Part shown: positions 43,430 to 55,391 of the stretch, piece after piece | Layout of the letters: each line of letters opens with the position of its first letter | Position numbering within the stretch: position 1 is the stretch's first letter | From: Haematobia irritans | Taxonomy: Eukaryota; Arthropoda; Insecta; Diptera; Muscidae | Length of the DNA stretch: 64,000 nucleotides | NCBI RefSeq assembly: GCF_050003625.1 | Contig: NC_134397.1 | Coordinates: forward strand, 95,521,562 to 95,585,561 | Direction of reading: 5' to 3' | Program-made: the position numbers and the translations under genes | Notes under the pieces: model-generated | Databases searched by the model: none | What the model saw: the letters and a program-made list of their open reading frames with translations, nothing else | Told to the model about the DNA's origin: nothing

Positions 43430-43684
43430 TTAATCTTGCTCATGATTTTTATCACTTTCACGATTTCAGTCATACTCACTCGCATGCCTATTCACCATGT
43501 ATACATAACACGAGAATGTTCCTAAGTAATAATGACGAGTCACGTTAATTTTTCTTAAGGTTTGAGGTGCAAATGCTTCAAGCTCGTCTGTGTGTGTGGG
43601 TTTTACAATGTGAATATCGTGCGTGAATACAATTTTTCCATTGTGAGAGTGCGTGATTTAAACTTAACTCGCCTGCACACCTCT
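43430..43684. repeat. F-family (hAT-like MITE) remnant
   Basis: Sparse TCACG/CGTGA words and a right end GCACACCTCTTG, a decayed form of the F terminus. No left end. Confidence 0.45.
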
Positions 43685-44376
43685 TGTGTAAAATACCAGA
43701 CGCCTCACATTTAGTTCACCAAAATAATTCACTTGGCCTGCTACTCATCCAGTGCCCCATTATTATCCTTGGCTAATGTATGTACACAATTTAGTGCTTA
43801 TGTTTAGCGTATGTCTTGGACAGTTATGTAATATCATTTATTATAAATCGGCATCGACAAAGCAAAATTGAGAAGAAAACAGAAACAGAAGAGAAAAGCA
43901 GACCTAGGGCTAGTGTACAAAAAAAATTATATAAACACGAACAAAATTGGATGCGGAAGAAAATCCCTTTGAAGAGAATACTGGAGAAAGAATAATGTCC
44001 AAAAGCCTAAAGCTATCAAAGTCTAGCGATAGTAAATGACAGAAAGCAAATTTTGTTGGTAGCTGAGACCAAACATGTCGCAATGTCCACTATGACTTTG
44101 TGTTGCACATCTTATCAATACTTGACTGAGAAGAGGAGCATGAATTCAATTTTAGAGATTATCAAGAATAAAATCGTCTTTTAAGGGGATTTACTGATTT
44201 TTTTTGGACTATGTCTCGATTGATGACATTCGGTAACGGGTTTGGATATTAGCTATAGGAATTGTAACCATAATCAAAAAGTGGACATTTAAATTTTTTC
44301 AAAATTTGGAAGAGTTCAATTTTTTGAAAATTTGAAAAATTTGACTTTCGACTTTTCCACTTTTTCTAAATTTGCA
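43685..44376. other. Unassigned sequence
   Basis: No gene or repeat recognised. Purine-rich near 43860-43910. Confidence 0.45.
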
Positions 44377-44819
44377 CACGGACGAAAAAGACTGTTTTTC
44401 ATATGTTTGGATATAAAAATTATATGTTTGGAACTCAAATTTTTTAACAGATTAGTGCAAGCACATAATGTTCATAAACTAGCATAACATGTTTGCGACA
44501 TATACGTTAATATGTTAGAACATATTATGTTTGGGATATAATATCTTTTAACATATCAATTTTGAAATAGCCTATAAATATATATGTGTTTAGAAAGATA
44601 GATAACAGAATGGAAGTAACCAATTGGCGCCTTAAAAATATATGCACACAAAGAAAATTTCATTAAAAGTTTTTCTACCAGTGTATGCCTAAGGTGAACC
44701 ATAATATGTTTGAACAATAAAAACAATTTTTTGTTTGGACCAATCGTGAAAATATATATGCTTGAAGCAAAATGCGTTTGGGGTTTATGTAGTTACAGAA
44801 GCAATTTATTTTGAGGATG
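44377..44819 (+). mobile_element. Family A element, short form, uninterrupted
   Basis: CACGGACGAAAAAGACTG at the left and TTTATTTTGAGGATG at the right, flanked by CA on both sides (44375-44376, 44820-44821). It is the 443-bp reference for the split copy at 1324-6807. It holds both motif fields joined by ACCAATTGGCGCCTTAAAA and no tRNA-like module. Confidence 0.85.
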
Positions 44820-44821
44820 CA

Positions 44822-45334
44822 AAGCTCGGATAATTAAACTGGATAATTTTATACTTTCTTATTCACCAAATGTCTGCATATACACTCGTAGAAAATAGTC
44901 TGATAACCAAATTATTTTCCAGAATTAAAAATTATAAATAACATCGAGTAGTCCAAAGTCAATTTTCGACTTTTGCATCGCTAATTCGGCAACAACGACA
45001 AATAAGCAAATCGGGTGTAACATACGATGGTGGTCCAATAAGTACATTAAAAATAGCTTACACAGTTGAACTGATTTTGATCTGTTGTTGTTGCGCTGCA
45101 AGTACAAAATGCGGATGAGGAATGTGGAAGTTTTGAAATGATCGTCCATGTAACCGTCTTGAAATCTAAAGGGGGTTACCGCAATCAATTTGACAAACAT
45201 TGGTTAATCTTGTTTGGTTACCGATGTCCTGCTCAGAAGACATGACATTATATTGATTGATTACACATTACTATGTTGAGGGCGCTGTTGTAATATTAAT
45301 TTACCGTTTTTAGCCTGTATTTGGACATTGTATG
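44822..45334. other. Unassigned sequence
   Basis: A 91-codon minus frame at 44925-45200 has no recognisable domain. GTGGTCCAATAAGTAC at 45031 could be a transposon end but has no partner in view. Confidence 0.4.
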
Positions 45335-46078
45335 CATAAGCGTAGGAAGGCCTCTGGGGAGGGGGCTTAGACCCCCAGAAAAATTTTAGCCCCCCCCAGA
45401 ATTCGAAAACCTATTTACGATTTTACATTTTTATAAAAATTAAACAATATATATGTATATATGTATATACTCGTACAACGCACAAAGTTCCACTAAAGAC
45501 TTTCATGCACAATCGAATTACTTGGGTTGTGGTAGAAGTCTGATATTTATGAAATAAAGCTGTGGTTGAACTTATGATTTAGTTGAATAAAAAATAGTAA
45601 TTGATATTAAAACTATTCTTTCATAAATGAATATCTTAATAATGCTGCAAAAAAGCGTCACCAAAAAAGAAGTGAAAATGTTCTTTTTGGGTCTGGAAGT
45701 GGTACAAAATTGGCGGAGAAGCGATGAATGTAATATGAAATTGTCACAGAACGAATGTCCACCGTTTCAACAACCGTTGCAATGAATTTGCATCACTCCT
45801 TAAGGTGTGATCCGAATTCAGTGTTTTGAATGTGAATTAAAAATTTTGTGATATTTTCCCAAATAAATAATTTTTATACTTTTTTATGATTTTTAATGCA
45901 TTCTAACGCTTGTTTAAAACGTTTGCCCTCGAATATTTTTAAATATTATCGATTTTTCTATAATGGATTTAGCATTTTTGTGGCAAAATTTGAATAATTT
46001 GTACCATTTTATTTATTCTTACTCTTTTTTTACACTATTTGAAAAAAGAAAACAAAAAATTACGCATTAAAATATAAA
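45335..46078 (+). repeat. Repeat K, copy 1
   Basis: It begins CATAAGCGTAGGAAGGCCTC and a G/C-homopolymer patch (GGGGAGGGGGC...AGCCCCCCCC), then AT-rich text that matches the copy at 63327 for at least 670 bp. No coding frame or clear inverted ends. Nature unknown. Confidence 0.7.
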
Positions 46079-46086
46079 AAAAAAAA

Positions 46087-47536
46087 CAAGTAAGAAAAGT
46101 CTAAAGTCGGGCGGGGCCGACTATATTATACCCTTCACCCCTATATAGGCCAAAATTTGTGTTACCATCTCAACTACTTCACATTTGCTGAAAGCTATAT
46201 AAAATCTAGAGATTTTACTTCTACAAAATCTCTAGAATTAAAATTTAAATCGGCTAACGCTATCCATTTAATTGGAGGAAACTTCCATTGAAAATGGGTC
46301 TAAAATGTGTAACAGTCTACCATATTTCCCCAACTCTGGTGTAGTATATATGGAGCTATATATAATCTGAACCGATTTTGACTAAATTTGACATGTATAG
46401 TTAGAATAATAATTCTGCTATCTATGCGAAATTTCACGTAAATGGAAGTATAACTTTGGCCCCCTGGTCAGTGCAAATCGGACGGAAGATATCTATGGGA
46501 GACATATCTAAATCTGAACCGATTTCAACCAAATTTGGCACAATTACCGATACTACTAAACGTACTCCTTGTGCGAAATTTGAAGCAAATCACGTCAATA
46601 CCCCGGATTTTGAGGACATATAAGTTCAAATCGGACGAAAGATATATATGGGAGCTATATCTAAATCTGAATCGATTTTGACAATATTTGGCACATACAA
46701 TAGTTAAAAGTACAAAATTTGAAGTGCAAAATTTGAAGTAAGTCAGGGCAAAACTCTGGCTTTTGAGACCATATAAGTCCAAATCGGGCGAAAGATATAT
46801 ATGTGAGCTATATCTAAATCTGAACCGATTTTAACAAAATTTGACACACTTAACGAAGCAAATCACGGCAAAACTCTGGCTTTTGTGGCCATATAAGTTC
46901 AAATCGGACGAAAGATGTATATGGGTGCTATATCTAAATTTGAACCGATTTCAATCAAATTTACCAAGCATTGGTAGAATGTCAATTCTACCCTCTGTGC
47001 AAAATTTCATGAAGATCGGTAGTAAACTTTGCCCTCTGTGGTCATATGAGTCTAAATCGGACGAAAGATATATATGAGAGCTATATCTAAATCTGAACCG
47101 ATTTGGCTGATATTTTGCAAGATTTTTGAGATTCATAAAATATTTGGATGTACGGTATTTCAAGAAAATCGGTTGATATACACGCTAACTATGACCAAAT
47201 CGGGGATAAATATATATGGCAGCTATATCTAAATCTGAATCGATTTTTTCCAAAACCAATAGCGACTGTCTCTGTCCCAAGAAACGGCCCTATGCCAAAT
47301 TTGAGGACAATCGGACTTAAATTGCGAGCTATACTTTGTGCACAAAATTACATATACAGACAGACGGACGGACAGACAGACAGACAGACAGACGGACATC
47401 GCTAAATCGACTCAGAATTTAATTCTAAGCCGATCGGTATACTAAAAGATGGGTCTATGACCACTATTTCTTGGCGTTACATACAAATGCACAAACTTAT
47501 TATACCCTGTACCACAGTAGTGTTGAAGGGTATAAA
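46087..47536 (-). mobile_element. DINE-1/Helentron-like element B2
   Basis: The minus-strand 5' block is TATACCCTTCAACACTAC...GTACAGGGTATAATAAG (47497-47536). GTCC/GTCT repeats lie at 47357-47397. Units anchored on CGGACGAAAGATATATATGGG lie at 46479, 46632, 46785, 46905 and 47058. The 3' hairpin GTCGGGCGGGGCCGAC is near 46105 and the terminal CAAG at 46087. It is the most complete B copy. Confidence 0.85.
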
Positions 47537-47539
47537 AAT

Positions 47540-47986
47540 CATCGTGTGTGTGATTTGATTAAAAGTTTCAAGTTAAAAACGCCTTTAAAATGAATTGATA
47601 AAAGACATTAAGAGTTAACAAATTTAAAGGCTAACTTTTGAGTATTAACTTTGAAGTATTTATCAGAATTCTTAAAGGCCAGTCCAGCTACCACAATGGA
47701 CTGAATAGTCTAAGTGAGCCTGAAACTTAATCGGGCTGTCACTTTAACGTAACCTAAAGGCCAATCCAACCAAATTTTATTATGCAAATTTATTTAGTTT
47801 TGGAAAATAAAAAAATGTATATCAGAGAAATGTGTCTTCTATGATAAGCCAAACTCGCATTCATATTTTAAAGACCAGAATTCTTGGGCCTTAGATGTCT
47901 AGACAAAGTGACGACTTCTTTAAAATAAAATATGGGAAATTTTTGTGTTACAGATTTGCAAGTTCAGACCAATTTTATGTTATTTG
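47540..47986. repeat. Diverged family G-like sequence split by a LINE tail
   Basis: Text around TTCTTAAAGGCC, ATCAGAGAAATGTGTCTTCT and GACGACTTCTTTAAAATAAA resembles G interiors. It fills the gap between B2 and B3 and hosts the insertion at 47689-47754. Confidence 0.5.
47689..47754 (+). mobile_element. 66-bp LINE-B-type 3' tail insertion
   Basis: CCACAATGGACTGAATAGTC and the following module end in AACGTAACC. Target duplications of 16 bp with two mismatches lie at 47673-47688 and 47755-47770 (TAAAGGCCARTCCARC). It is a severely 5'-truncated insertion of an RNase H LINE or its SINE. Confidence 0.85.
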
Positions 47987-48533
47987 TATACCCTTCACCA
48001 CTACTGTGGTACAGGGTATAATAAGTTTGTGCATTTGTATTTAATGCCATGAAGGAAAAGTCAGAAACCCATCGCTTAGTATACTTATCGTCTTAGAATT
48101 GAATTCTGAGTCGATTTAGCTATGTCCGTCTGTCTGTCTGTTCATGTATTTTTGTGTGCAAAGTACAGGTCGCAGTTTAAGTCCGATCGTCCTCAAATTT
48201 GGCATAGGGTCGTTTTGCGGGACAAATACAATCGCTATTGATTTTGGAAGAAATCGGTTCAGATTTAGTTGTAGCTGCCATATATATTTATCACCGATCT
48301 GGTCATAATGTTTATCAACCGATCTTCTTCAAATTCCGTACATCCGAATATTTTATGAGTCTCGAAATACTTGCAAATATCAGCCAAATCGGTTCAGATT
48401 TAGATATAGCTCCCATATATATCTTTCGTCCGATTTAGACTCATATGACCACCGAGGCCAAAGTTTAAAGCAGATTGGCGTGAAATTTTGCACAGAGAGT
48501 AGAATTGATACTTTACCAATCCTTGATAAAGTT
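47987..48533 (+). mobile_element. DINE-1/Helentron-like element B3, 3'-truncated
   Basis: ATACCCTTCACCACTACTGT...ACAGGGTATAATAAG at the 5' end, GTCCGTCTGTCTGTCTG at 48125, then two unit-like segments. It stops near 48533 without the 3' hairpin. It faces away from B2. Confidence 0.75.
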
Positions 48534-50125
48534 GGTTGTCTTCTTCATTTCATCTAATTTAAAATCAAATCGTACTCAAAAATGGTGCTCTGATCTAAAC
48601 AGAGAACATCCATAACAGTTGAATGAAGTATTGGGCATGTCATCATTGCATCTAATCTCTGGTAGTGTAATATACAATGTCAATGGATCCTCTCTATATA
48701 TATTCAGAATATGTTACTGATATGACCTCGTCACCTCGACTTCTTGAACCTTTGGGCCTTGAGATCAATCAGAAATTTTCGAAATTTAACTATATACCAT
48801 TTTGGGACAGTTTGATGAATATCACAGTTAATTAAACTGCCGAGACAAGAAATATTGTGACTTGTTGTAGTCTTGCACCTTCACATCCTTACACATACTC
48901 TTATGGTCGGTTAGTTAGCCATCATGTTTGGTTTATGGGTAGTACGTGCATTTCAATGGGAAACTTATATGACGTCGTTAAACTTGTAACTTGTCCTAAA
49001 CCAGACGTAGTGCCCTCCAAGAACAGCAAACAAAGCTCCGTCTGACTTCCTATTAAACGCTTTTGTTTACGAGAGTACGCTTTATTGGCAGCGTCGCTGT
49101 CAGCGTAACAGTTGTTGTTGTATATAAAACTTCTCGTAAGTTCTCCCTCGCATTACGTTTTAAGTCCTCCCCTGGTCATAAAAATTAATTATGACAGCTC
49201 GGTTAACATTCATTTTTTCCCTGTTTACACCACGGAAAGGATGGATGTAGAACAGGAGCAGCTCTAGCACAAGAGTCCAGTGTGCGTGCAGCAATCCGGC
49301 CAACGTCCTCATAAATGTGCGATGTTGTAAAGTGGCTATTACATGCATGCTTTAAAAAGGGGAGGGGCAACAATAGAGCAGAATGCATGAAGCCCACAGG
49401 TAGATATGAGTTCTTTGCCATCTTTCAATTTTATTGACCCATAACTATTTGCCTAGACCATCCAGACTGAAAGAGAAATAAAGGGTGGGGGAAGAGAGTG
49501 GGGGTTTACCAAAACAATAGATCGGTGAGAAAGTTTTATCGATGGGAAACTGTTGTTGCTGGAATTACTGCTACCGGATCATAGGCTAAGACAACAGAGA
49601 CCACGTTTGGCCAAGTGCAAATTCCATATGCGTATTTTGCAAAGCGTATGCAAAGTCAATTTCTTTCGGTAATCATTAATAAATTGCCTTCACCTGGCTA
49701 ACATTGCCGATTATGTGTGGTGTCCAAAATTAGCCAGGCAAAGAGATAAATATTTCTTGGGGAATAAGTCCCAGTCCTCATTGAGGATTTTCGTTTGAAG
49801 GAACTCTCTGTTACGGCTAGGGCAAACTTAATGAGATCGTAAACAACAGAGACAATGATGATTTGTTTTGGAAGCTTTCACACAAACGATACAAATTTAG
49901 GTGTTGAACTGACCGCAAGTGTTTATGAAAATTATGAAAATTAAACAAAATTTATGTTTTTTGGAAAATAATCACGAAATTCATTAGTACTTAATTATTT
50001 TTTTAATAGAAATTACTTTAAAGATACAAAAAAACAGTCCCTTTTGAGCATCAATGCACATCGAGCTTTTAACTAAAAACGTAGTTGATTTGTGCAAGAA
50101 ATTCAATTAAATTTTATTTGATTTT
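48534..50125. other. Unassigned, possibly single-copy sequence
   Basis: No transposon family or convincing gene. Frames at 48857-49045 and 49160-49421 are short and lack domains. Less AT-rich than its surroundings, so possibly host intergenic or regulatory DNA. Confidence 0.4.
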
Positions 50126-50216
50126 TACACTGAAAGTAATTAACTTTATTTGTATCAATTAAACTTTTAAATTAACTTTAACTAAATTTTTAATTAACAA
50201 TAAAAAAATTGAATGA
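50126..50216. repeat. MITE L-like fragment
   Basis: ACACTGAAAGTAATTAAC followed by TCAATTAAAC and TTTTTAATTAAC words resembles MITE L. One end only. Confidence 0.4.
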
Positions 50217-50303
50217 TGTTAGGTTCGGTTAAAGTGGCAGCCCGATTAAGTTTCAGGCTCACTTAGACTATTCAGTCCATTGTCATACCACATTTAACTA
50301 AAA

Positions 50304-51210
50304 CTACCTATTACATATGGGCACTTCTAGTTCTAACCACTGAACCTTCTCTATTATTTTCTTTGTTCCAAAAACAACGTTTTCAAGGTCCGCCAGTAAT
50401 CTAAAGCTATATGCCCCTAAAATTCGCTTACGCCTTACACAAAATGCAGGACACTCACACAAGAGGTGTTTTATTGATTCCTTTTCCTCCGCATCATGAC
50501 AGCTCATACAATAGTCGTTATACTTCGCACCAATAGTTTTTGCAAATTCGCCTATCAGGCAGCGACCCGTTATAGCAGATATCGGGAGTGATATCTGACG
50601 TCTTGAGAAAACTAGCATATCTAGTGCGCGGTTCGAGTTTAAATAGGGCCATATTTGCTTGGTGTCGTTACAACCCTTGCAATTGTCCAATCGAACATTT
50701 GCCATCATGACAGCCTTCTCACGCAGTAAGAGCTTGCAGGTTGCCAGAGACATACCAACAGATTCTAGTTCCCCTGGAATATGTAAGGTAGTTCCTAGCC
50801 TTGCTAACTCATCTGCTTCGCAGTTCCCCGTTATGTTCTTATGGCCAGGCACCCATATTAGGTGTATATTGTACTGCTCAGCCATCTCGTTGAGAGATTT
50901 GCGGCAGTCGATGGCCCTTTTCGAGTTAAGATAGTCCAAGGATTGTATTGCAGGTTGACTGTCTGAGTATATTAATGCCAACATTTTTTGGAACATTACT
51001 TCTCAGCCAATTCGCCACCTCTCTTATTGCTAATATTTCAGCCTGAAAAACACTACAGTGATTAGGTAATCTTTTCGCTATTCGAAGTTCCAGATCTTTA
51101 GAATATACTCCGAAACCCACTTGTCCATCCAATTTGGAGCCATCAGTGTAGAAATCTAAATACCTTTTATTCCCCGGGGTCTGTGTACACCACGCCTCAC
51201 TGTTGGGAAT
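50304..51210 (-). pseudogene. LINE-B2 RNase H and C-terminal Cys/His domain
   Basis: Two overlapping frames. The 50926-51468 frame gives F-Y-T-D-G-S-K-L-D-G-Q-V-G-F-G and F-Q-A-E-I-L-A-I. After a frameshift near 50960 the 50304-50996 frame gives Y-S-D-S-Q-P-A-I, W-V-P-G-H-K and N-C-E-A-D-E-L, then C-M-S-C-x10-H-L-L-C-E-C. All RNase H catalytic residues are visible but in two frames. Confidence 0.85.
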
Positions 51211-51894
51211 TAGAGTTTCAATTTTTTTTTTATCGAAAAGTGGTTTCGCCAGAGTGTAATCCACTACGTTAGGTACATCTGGGATTATTTTGAGGACCGA
51301 ACTGTGACCGTACATTTTTTCCAACCACAGCGATAGCTCGCGCAACCACACGGCCGTTGTTGCAGCTGACTGTTTGGCCAAAATGTCTAAAGGCAATAGA
51401 TGCAGCATGACTTTAAGGGAATCTGTTCCTGTCTTACTGAATGCGCCTGAGATACACAAGCACGCCATACGCTGAACTTTATCTAAACGTGTCGGTTGCT
51501 GAAGTGCCGGCCACTAGACTACAACACCATATAGCATTGTAGGTCTAACTACTGCTGTGTATAGCCAGTGCACAATTTTCGGTTTTAGTCCCCACTTTTT
51601 CCCTATTGCCTTTTTGCACGAGTACAAATCTATCGTGGCTTTTCTGGCCCTTTCTTCAATATTAAGCCTAAAGTTCAGCTTCTTGTCCAGAATAACGCCA
51701 AGGTATTTTGTACTCTCACCAAAGGGAATTTCAATACCCCTTAAGGATATGGGCTTAACCGTGGGAGTTTGGCGATCTTTGCAGTACATGACTAATTTTG
51801 TCTTGGCAGACCATTCTCTTTCGCCCAATTCTCCGTCATCCGGGGGCTCTTTATATAACATCTCTGATTGTGGATGGGAATTTTCCCCTGACAA
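51211..51894 (-). pseudogene. LINE-B2 RT C-terminal (thumb) region
   Basis: K-Y-L-G-V-I-L-D-K-K-L-N-F near 51690, L-Y-S-C-K-K-A-I-G-K-K-W-G, and V-R-P-T-M-L-Y-G-V-V-V match LINE-A and LINE-B1. A stop lies near 51514-51516, where LINE-B1 reads W-W. Then C-L-C-I-S-G-A-F follows in the next frame. Confidence 0.8.
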
Positions 51895-52700
51895 CTAGAG
51901 CCACATCGTCTGCGTACGCCAGAACTTTTATCCTTCCTTTTTCTAGAGAAACCAGAAGGTTCTTTATAGTAACATTCCAAAGAAGAGGTGATAGAACTCC
52001 TCCTTGGGGAGAGCCTCTGTTCACATACCTTTGTATGTTTGCTTGTCCTAGTGTGGCTGAAATATGTCTCCTCATTAGCAGTTCGTCTAGCAGCCTAAGT
52101 ATACCTGGAAAAACATTCAGAGTTGTCAGTCCATTTAATATCGAACTCGGATGGACGTTATTGAATGCCCCCTCGATGTCTAGAAACGCCACGATTGTGT
52201 ATTCATTGACAGATAGTGAGCTGACTAGTTCGTGCAACGCGGTCTCAGTAGACTTGCCCTTCGAGTATGCATGCTGTCGTTTCGAGAGCAAACTTGAATC
52301 GCTTGTTCTAAGATAAATATCTATCATCCTCTCTGGAGTCTTAAGTAGGAATGAGGATAAGCTGATTGGTCGGAAATCCTTCGCACTCGAGTGAGAGGCT
52401 TTTCCTGCTTTAGGTATGAAAACGACTTTTATTTCCCTCCACCTTTCTGGAATATATGCTAAGTTTATACATCCTATATATATCGCCGAGAATCAGGGGA
52501 TGATTCTGTCAGTCACTGCTTGTAACTCCGCCGCAGTAATTCCATCAGATCCGGGGGATCTGAATGGTCCAAAGCTATTTAGCACCCATTTTATTCTAGA
52601 ATGCGATACAATTTCCTCGATAGGGAACGACCGCTGAGCCCCTGTGGCACCGCCAGAACATGGTTCATCCGTCAGATTTCCAGGAAAATGTGTGTCCAAT
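51851..52700 (-). pseudogene. LINE-B2 reverse transcriptase core
   Basis: The N-terminal block F-R-S-P-G-S-D-G-I-T is near 52550. The frame 51851-52327 gives Q-H-A-Y-S-K-G-K-S-T-E-T-A-L-H, F-L-D-I-E-G-A-F-N-N, G-S-P-Q-G-G-V-L-S-P-L-L-W and catalytic Y-A-D-D-V at about 51908-51922. Y-A-D-D and the first aspartate are intact, but the domain is divided by frameshifts. Confidence 0.85.
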
Positions 52701-52782
52701 AGTACCTCCAGCGTCTACTCACTGGACGTTGTCCAATTGCCCTCCGATGTTTTAATGAAACCTGGAGCGGAGTTAGTGGATG

Positions 52783-53136
52783 CTAGTACCTTCCGTAGTC
52801 TGGAAGCCTCGTATTCTCAATGCTGCTGCAGTAAACATTCCAAGAGTTATGCTGAGCCTTTCTCAGTTCTCGCTTGTATCCTCTCAGATTCTTCTTGTAA
52901 GCGTCCCAATGCTCAGGAGCTCTGGAGGACTTTGCTTTGTTAAAGAGCTTCCTGCAGGATTTCCTCATATTACTTAATTCCGTAGACCACCATGGTGGTC
53001 GATTTTTCCCCCTTGGCTTCCCTCTAGGGCATGCAGCTCTCAGTGAGATGTTGAAGGCCTTAGTAATCCGCTCCACTGCGTGTTCGATATCTTGCACAGT
53101 GCTCATATTTGTCTCTGGTATTTGCGGTATCATCAT
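52783..53136 (-). pseudogene. LINE-B2 linker between endonuclease and RT
   Basis: The 117-codon frame has P-P-W-W-S-T-E-L-S-N-M-R, then K-R-E-L-R-K-A-Q-H-N-S-W. This basic, W-rich segment is characteristic of ORF2 linkers in RNase H-bearing LINEs. Confidence 0.75.
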
Positions 53137-53199
53137 ATTTAACGATTTCCTATACCTATTCCAATTAGCTTTTCTAACATTTGGCGGAAATATGATCTT

Positions 53200-53700
53200 T
53201 TAAGTACGAACAGCCAATCTGAAACTGATGTGGCGATGATCTGAGAAGCTATGTTCCCTCAAAACTTGCCTCTCAGATGTCTTATCATTCAGTTCCGGAG
53301 AGGCCAATGTGACGTCCAACACCTCTTGACTGTTTTTGGTGACGAAGGTTGGTGCATCTCCCTTTTTACAAACTACCAGGTTAGTACGCAAAATAAACTC
53401 TATTAGCGACTCTCCCCTTGCAATAGCATTACTTTTTCCCCAAATACTATGATGTGCATTGGCATCGCATTCCATAATGAGTTTTGTCTTTGTTTTCAGT
53501 GACTCCTCAACTAAGGTCTTAACGGCACATTGAGGCATCTCCCCATCATGTCCCATGTAGACCGAAGATACCCAGTATTTGCATGTTGATATCTCTAGTC
53601 TGGCGACGACAGTGTCTCAATTGCTAAATGAAGGAAGGAAGTATGGTTCTTGAATAAGAACTATATCTATGTCTCCTTTCATCAGGAGCACAAGCGGCCT
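53200..53700 (-). pseudogene. LINE-B2 APE-type endonuclease
   Basis: From about 53690: D-I-V-L-I-Q-E-P-Y (glutamate motif), a stop near 53618, then in the 53200-53556 frame M-E-C-D-A-N-A-H-H-S-I-W-G (D-x-N-A-H motif), L-D-V-T-L-A-S and S-D-H-R-H-I-S-F (S-D-H motif). The catalytic set is nearly complete except the N-terminal asparagine block, which the adjacent MITE may have displaced. Confidence 0.85.
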
Positions 53701-53828
53701 TATACGGTGTTCTCACCAAGCATGTTTTGGGGTTTGAAATGTTTTCCCTTTATAAGCACTTCAAAACGGTGTGAACGGTGAAATGTTTTGGAAAAACGAA
53801 TGAGGAAAACGAGTCGGTGGGAACATAG
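53701..53828. mobile_element. Small MITE within LINE-B2
   Basis: GGTGTTCTCACCAAGCATGTTTT at the left and the complement of TATGTTCCCACCGACTCGTTTT at the right form imperfect inverted ends of about 20 bp. The 128-bp interior has GTTTTGGGGTTTGAAATG-like words. LINE-like codons stop on one side and ORF1-like text lies on the other. Superfamily unknown. Confidence 0.55.
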
Positions 53829-54740
53829 CATTACAATGGTGAAGATTTATCTGGAGGAACCGTAGAACCATCCAAATTTTCAATCACCGTCACATCAGCC
53901 GCTTCAGTTGTATCATCAAGGGCTTCCTCTTCACAGATGTCGTTGACTCTCGCAACAATCCGCGGTTCAGCTTTGGTGAGGTTTGAGGAACCTGTAGGAA
54001 CTTCCCGCATACGATGTTCGTCAATGTCTGCAGTTGTTATGTCTCCTTCGGCTTCGCAAGATTTTTTCACTTCGGACTCTACCGGAGTCTTGTCCGTTTC
54101 GGAATCCTTTGGCTGATCGCGTTTGTATACCTTCATATGGATATCATGAAAGCCAAAACTTACATGTCCTTGGGTCTGGGCTAGATGTGACAGCGACTCA
54201 ATGTTCAATATAAACACCACATGTCGTCTTGGTCCATCCACCTCATCCAAACGACCAACCTTCCAATCGGCGGATCGAAGATCTGGGGGTTACATTCCTT
54301 TCGTCTGTTTATTATCGAGGACTTGGTCCGGGAAACTTTTTTCGCACCTTTGAGTAGACACCAGACATCGCGTTCTCAATTTCCCCCCATTTTTGCTTTG
54401 GAATCATACCGTCCAATGATCCTTTATTAATGATAGCCATCACAAGGCAATTGAGGCAAACGATCTTTGATCCCGTTTAGAGGATGGCAGTTCATCCGGT
54501 GATCGTTTCCCTTTTTCCAGCATTTTAAGGAATCGCTTTGCTTAGCCGACAACGTGCTTGGGTCGACAGATCCTAATTTCTTTAGGATAAACAAAGCATT
54601 TCTGCGTTCTTTTAATCTCTTTCGTGAGGGATTACCTCCTTTTGATGTCGTTACCTTAGAAAAGGTTCAACTTGCCAAAGTGTCGCCACCTGGCGACCCG
54701 TCTACAGGTCAGGTTCATGGGATTATTATGATTTGAGAAA
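53829..54740 (-). pseudogene. LINE-B2 ORF1-like region
   Basis: The frame 53831-54250 encodes an acidic, Ser/Thr/Glu-rich segment after R-H-V-V-F-I-L-N-I-E-S. An upstream frame near 54300-54440 reads K-Q-K-W-G-E-I-E-N-A-M-S-G-V-Y. Further up is a basic K-E-R-R-N-A-L-F-I-L-K-K segment near 54600. The position just upstream of the endonuclease and this composition suggest ORF1 of the same LINE. No zinc knuckle is visible. Confidence 0.6.
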
Positions 54741-54801
54741 GTGTTCTTGACTTTAATATTTTATAATGAACTAAAAAAGGGGAGTGGAGTGTACACGCAC
54801 A

Positions 54802-55391
54802 CACTCAAAAAACAGTGAACACACAGAAAAGAAAATTTTGGTTAATTTTAGAAAATTTTAACTTAACTGTTTTTAGTTCATGGATTTATTATGTTTGGAG
54901 AATGTTTCTTTACTCTAATAATGTTTGTACTCACGTTAGTTAAATGAACTAAAAAACGGAAAAATTATACACAAATATAACATAAAGATTTACTAAATTC
55001 GTACTTCTAATAATATAGTTCATTATTTCTTTAAATTTGTTAAATTTTTAAAAAAATTAAATTTTTTCCTTCAAACTACAAAATTTTCCTTAACATGTGA
55101 AAAAAATTTATTATGTCTAATAAATTTTCTTGAAATTGTCGATAAATATTTACTTATATTTGTGATATCAACATGATGTCACTGTTTTTTAGTGTGATGT
55201 CATGCCGATATCTTTTTTACAAATTCAGAAGAATTTATTTGACATAATTATTTTTGTTTTTACTTGTTAAAGTTAGTTGTACGCAAAAAAAATTATTAAA
55301 GCCAAAGAAACTTTCTCAAAACATAATTATTCCATGAACAATAATTGAATTAAATTGGCTTTAGTGCCATATACGGTTAATTTTTTGAGTG
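54802..55391. mobile_element. MITE C3 (Tc1/mariner-like), rearranged
   Basis: Begins CACTCAAAAAACAGTGAAC and ends TTTTTTGAGTG with TA at 55392-55393. An extra internal TCACTGTTTTTTAGTG near 55190 followed by repeated C text indicates partial internal duplication or fusion of two copies. Confidence 0.75.

Larger units (their letters stand above)
50217..54760 (-). mobile_element. LINE-B2: nearly full-length, broken RNase H LINE
   Basis: A minus-strand element of about 4.5 kb. In order from 54.74 kb down are an ORF1-like region, APE endonuclease, linker, RT, RNase H, a C-terminal Cys/His cluster, and a 3' UTR with the GAATAGTCTAAGTGAGCC tail ending CCGAACCTAAC at 50217. Several frameshifts and stops separate the pieces. 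A 0.13-kb MITE lies between ORF1 and the endonuclease. The 5' boundary is approximate, and I could not identify target duplications. Confidence 0.8.
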
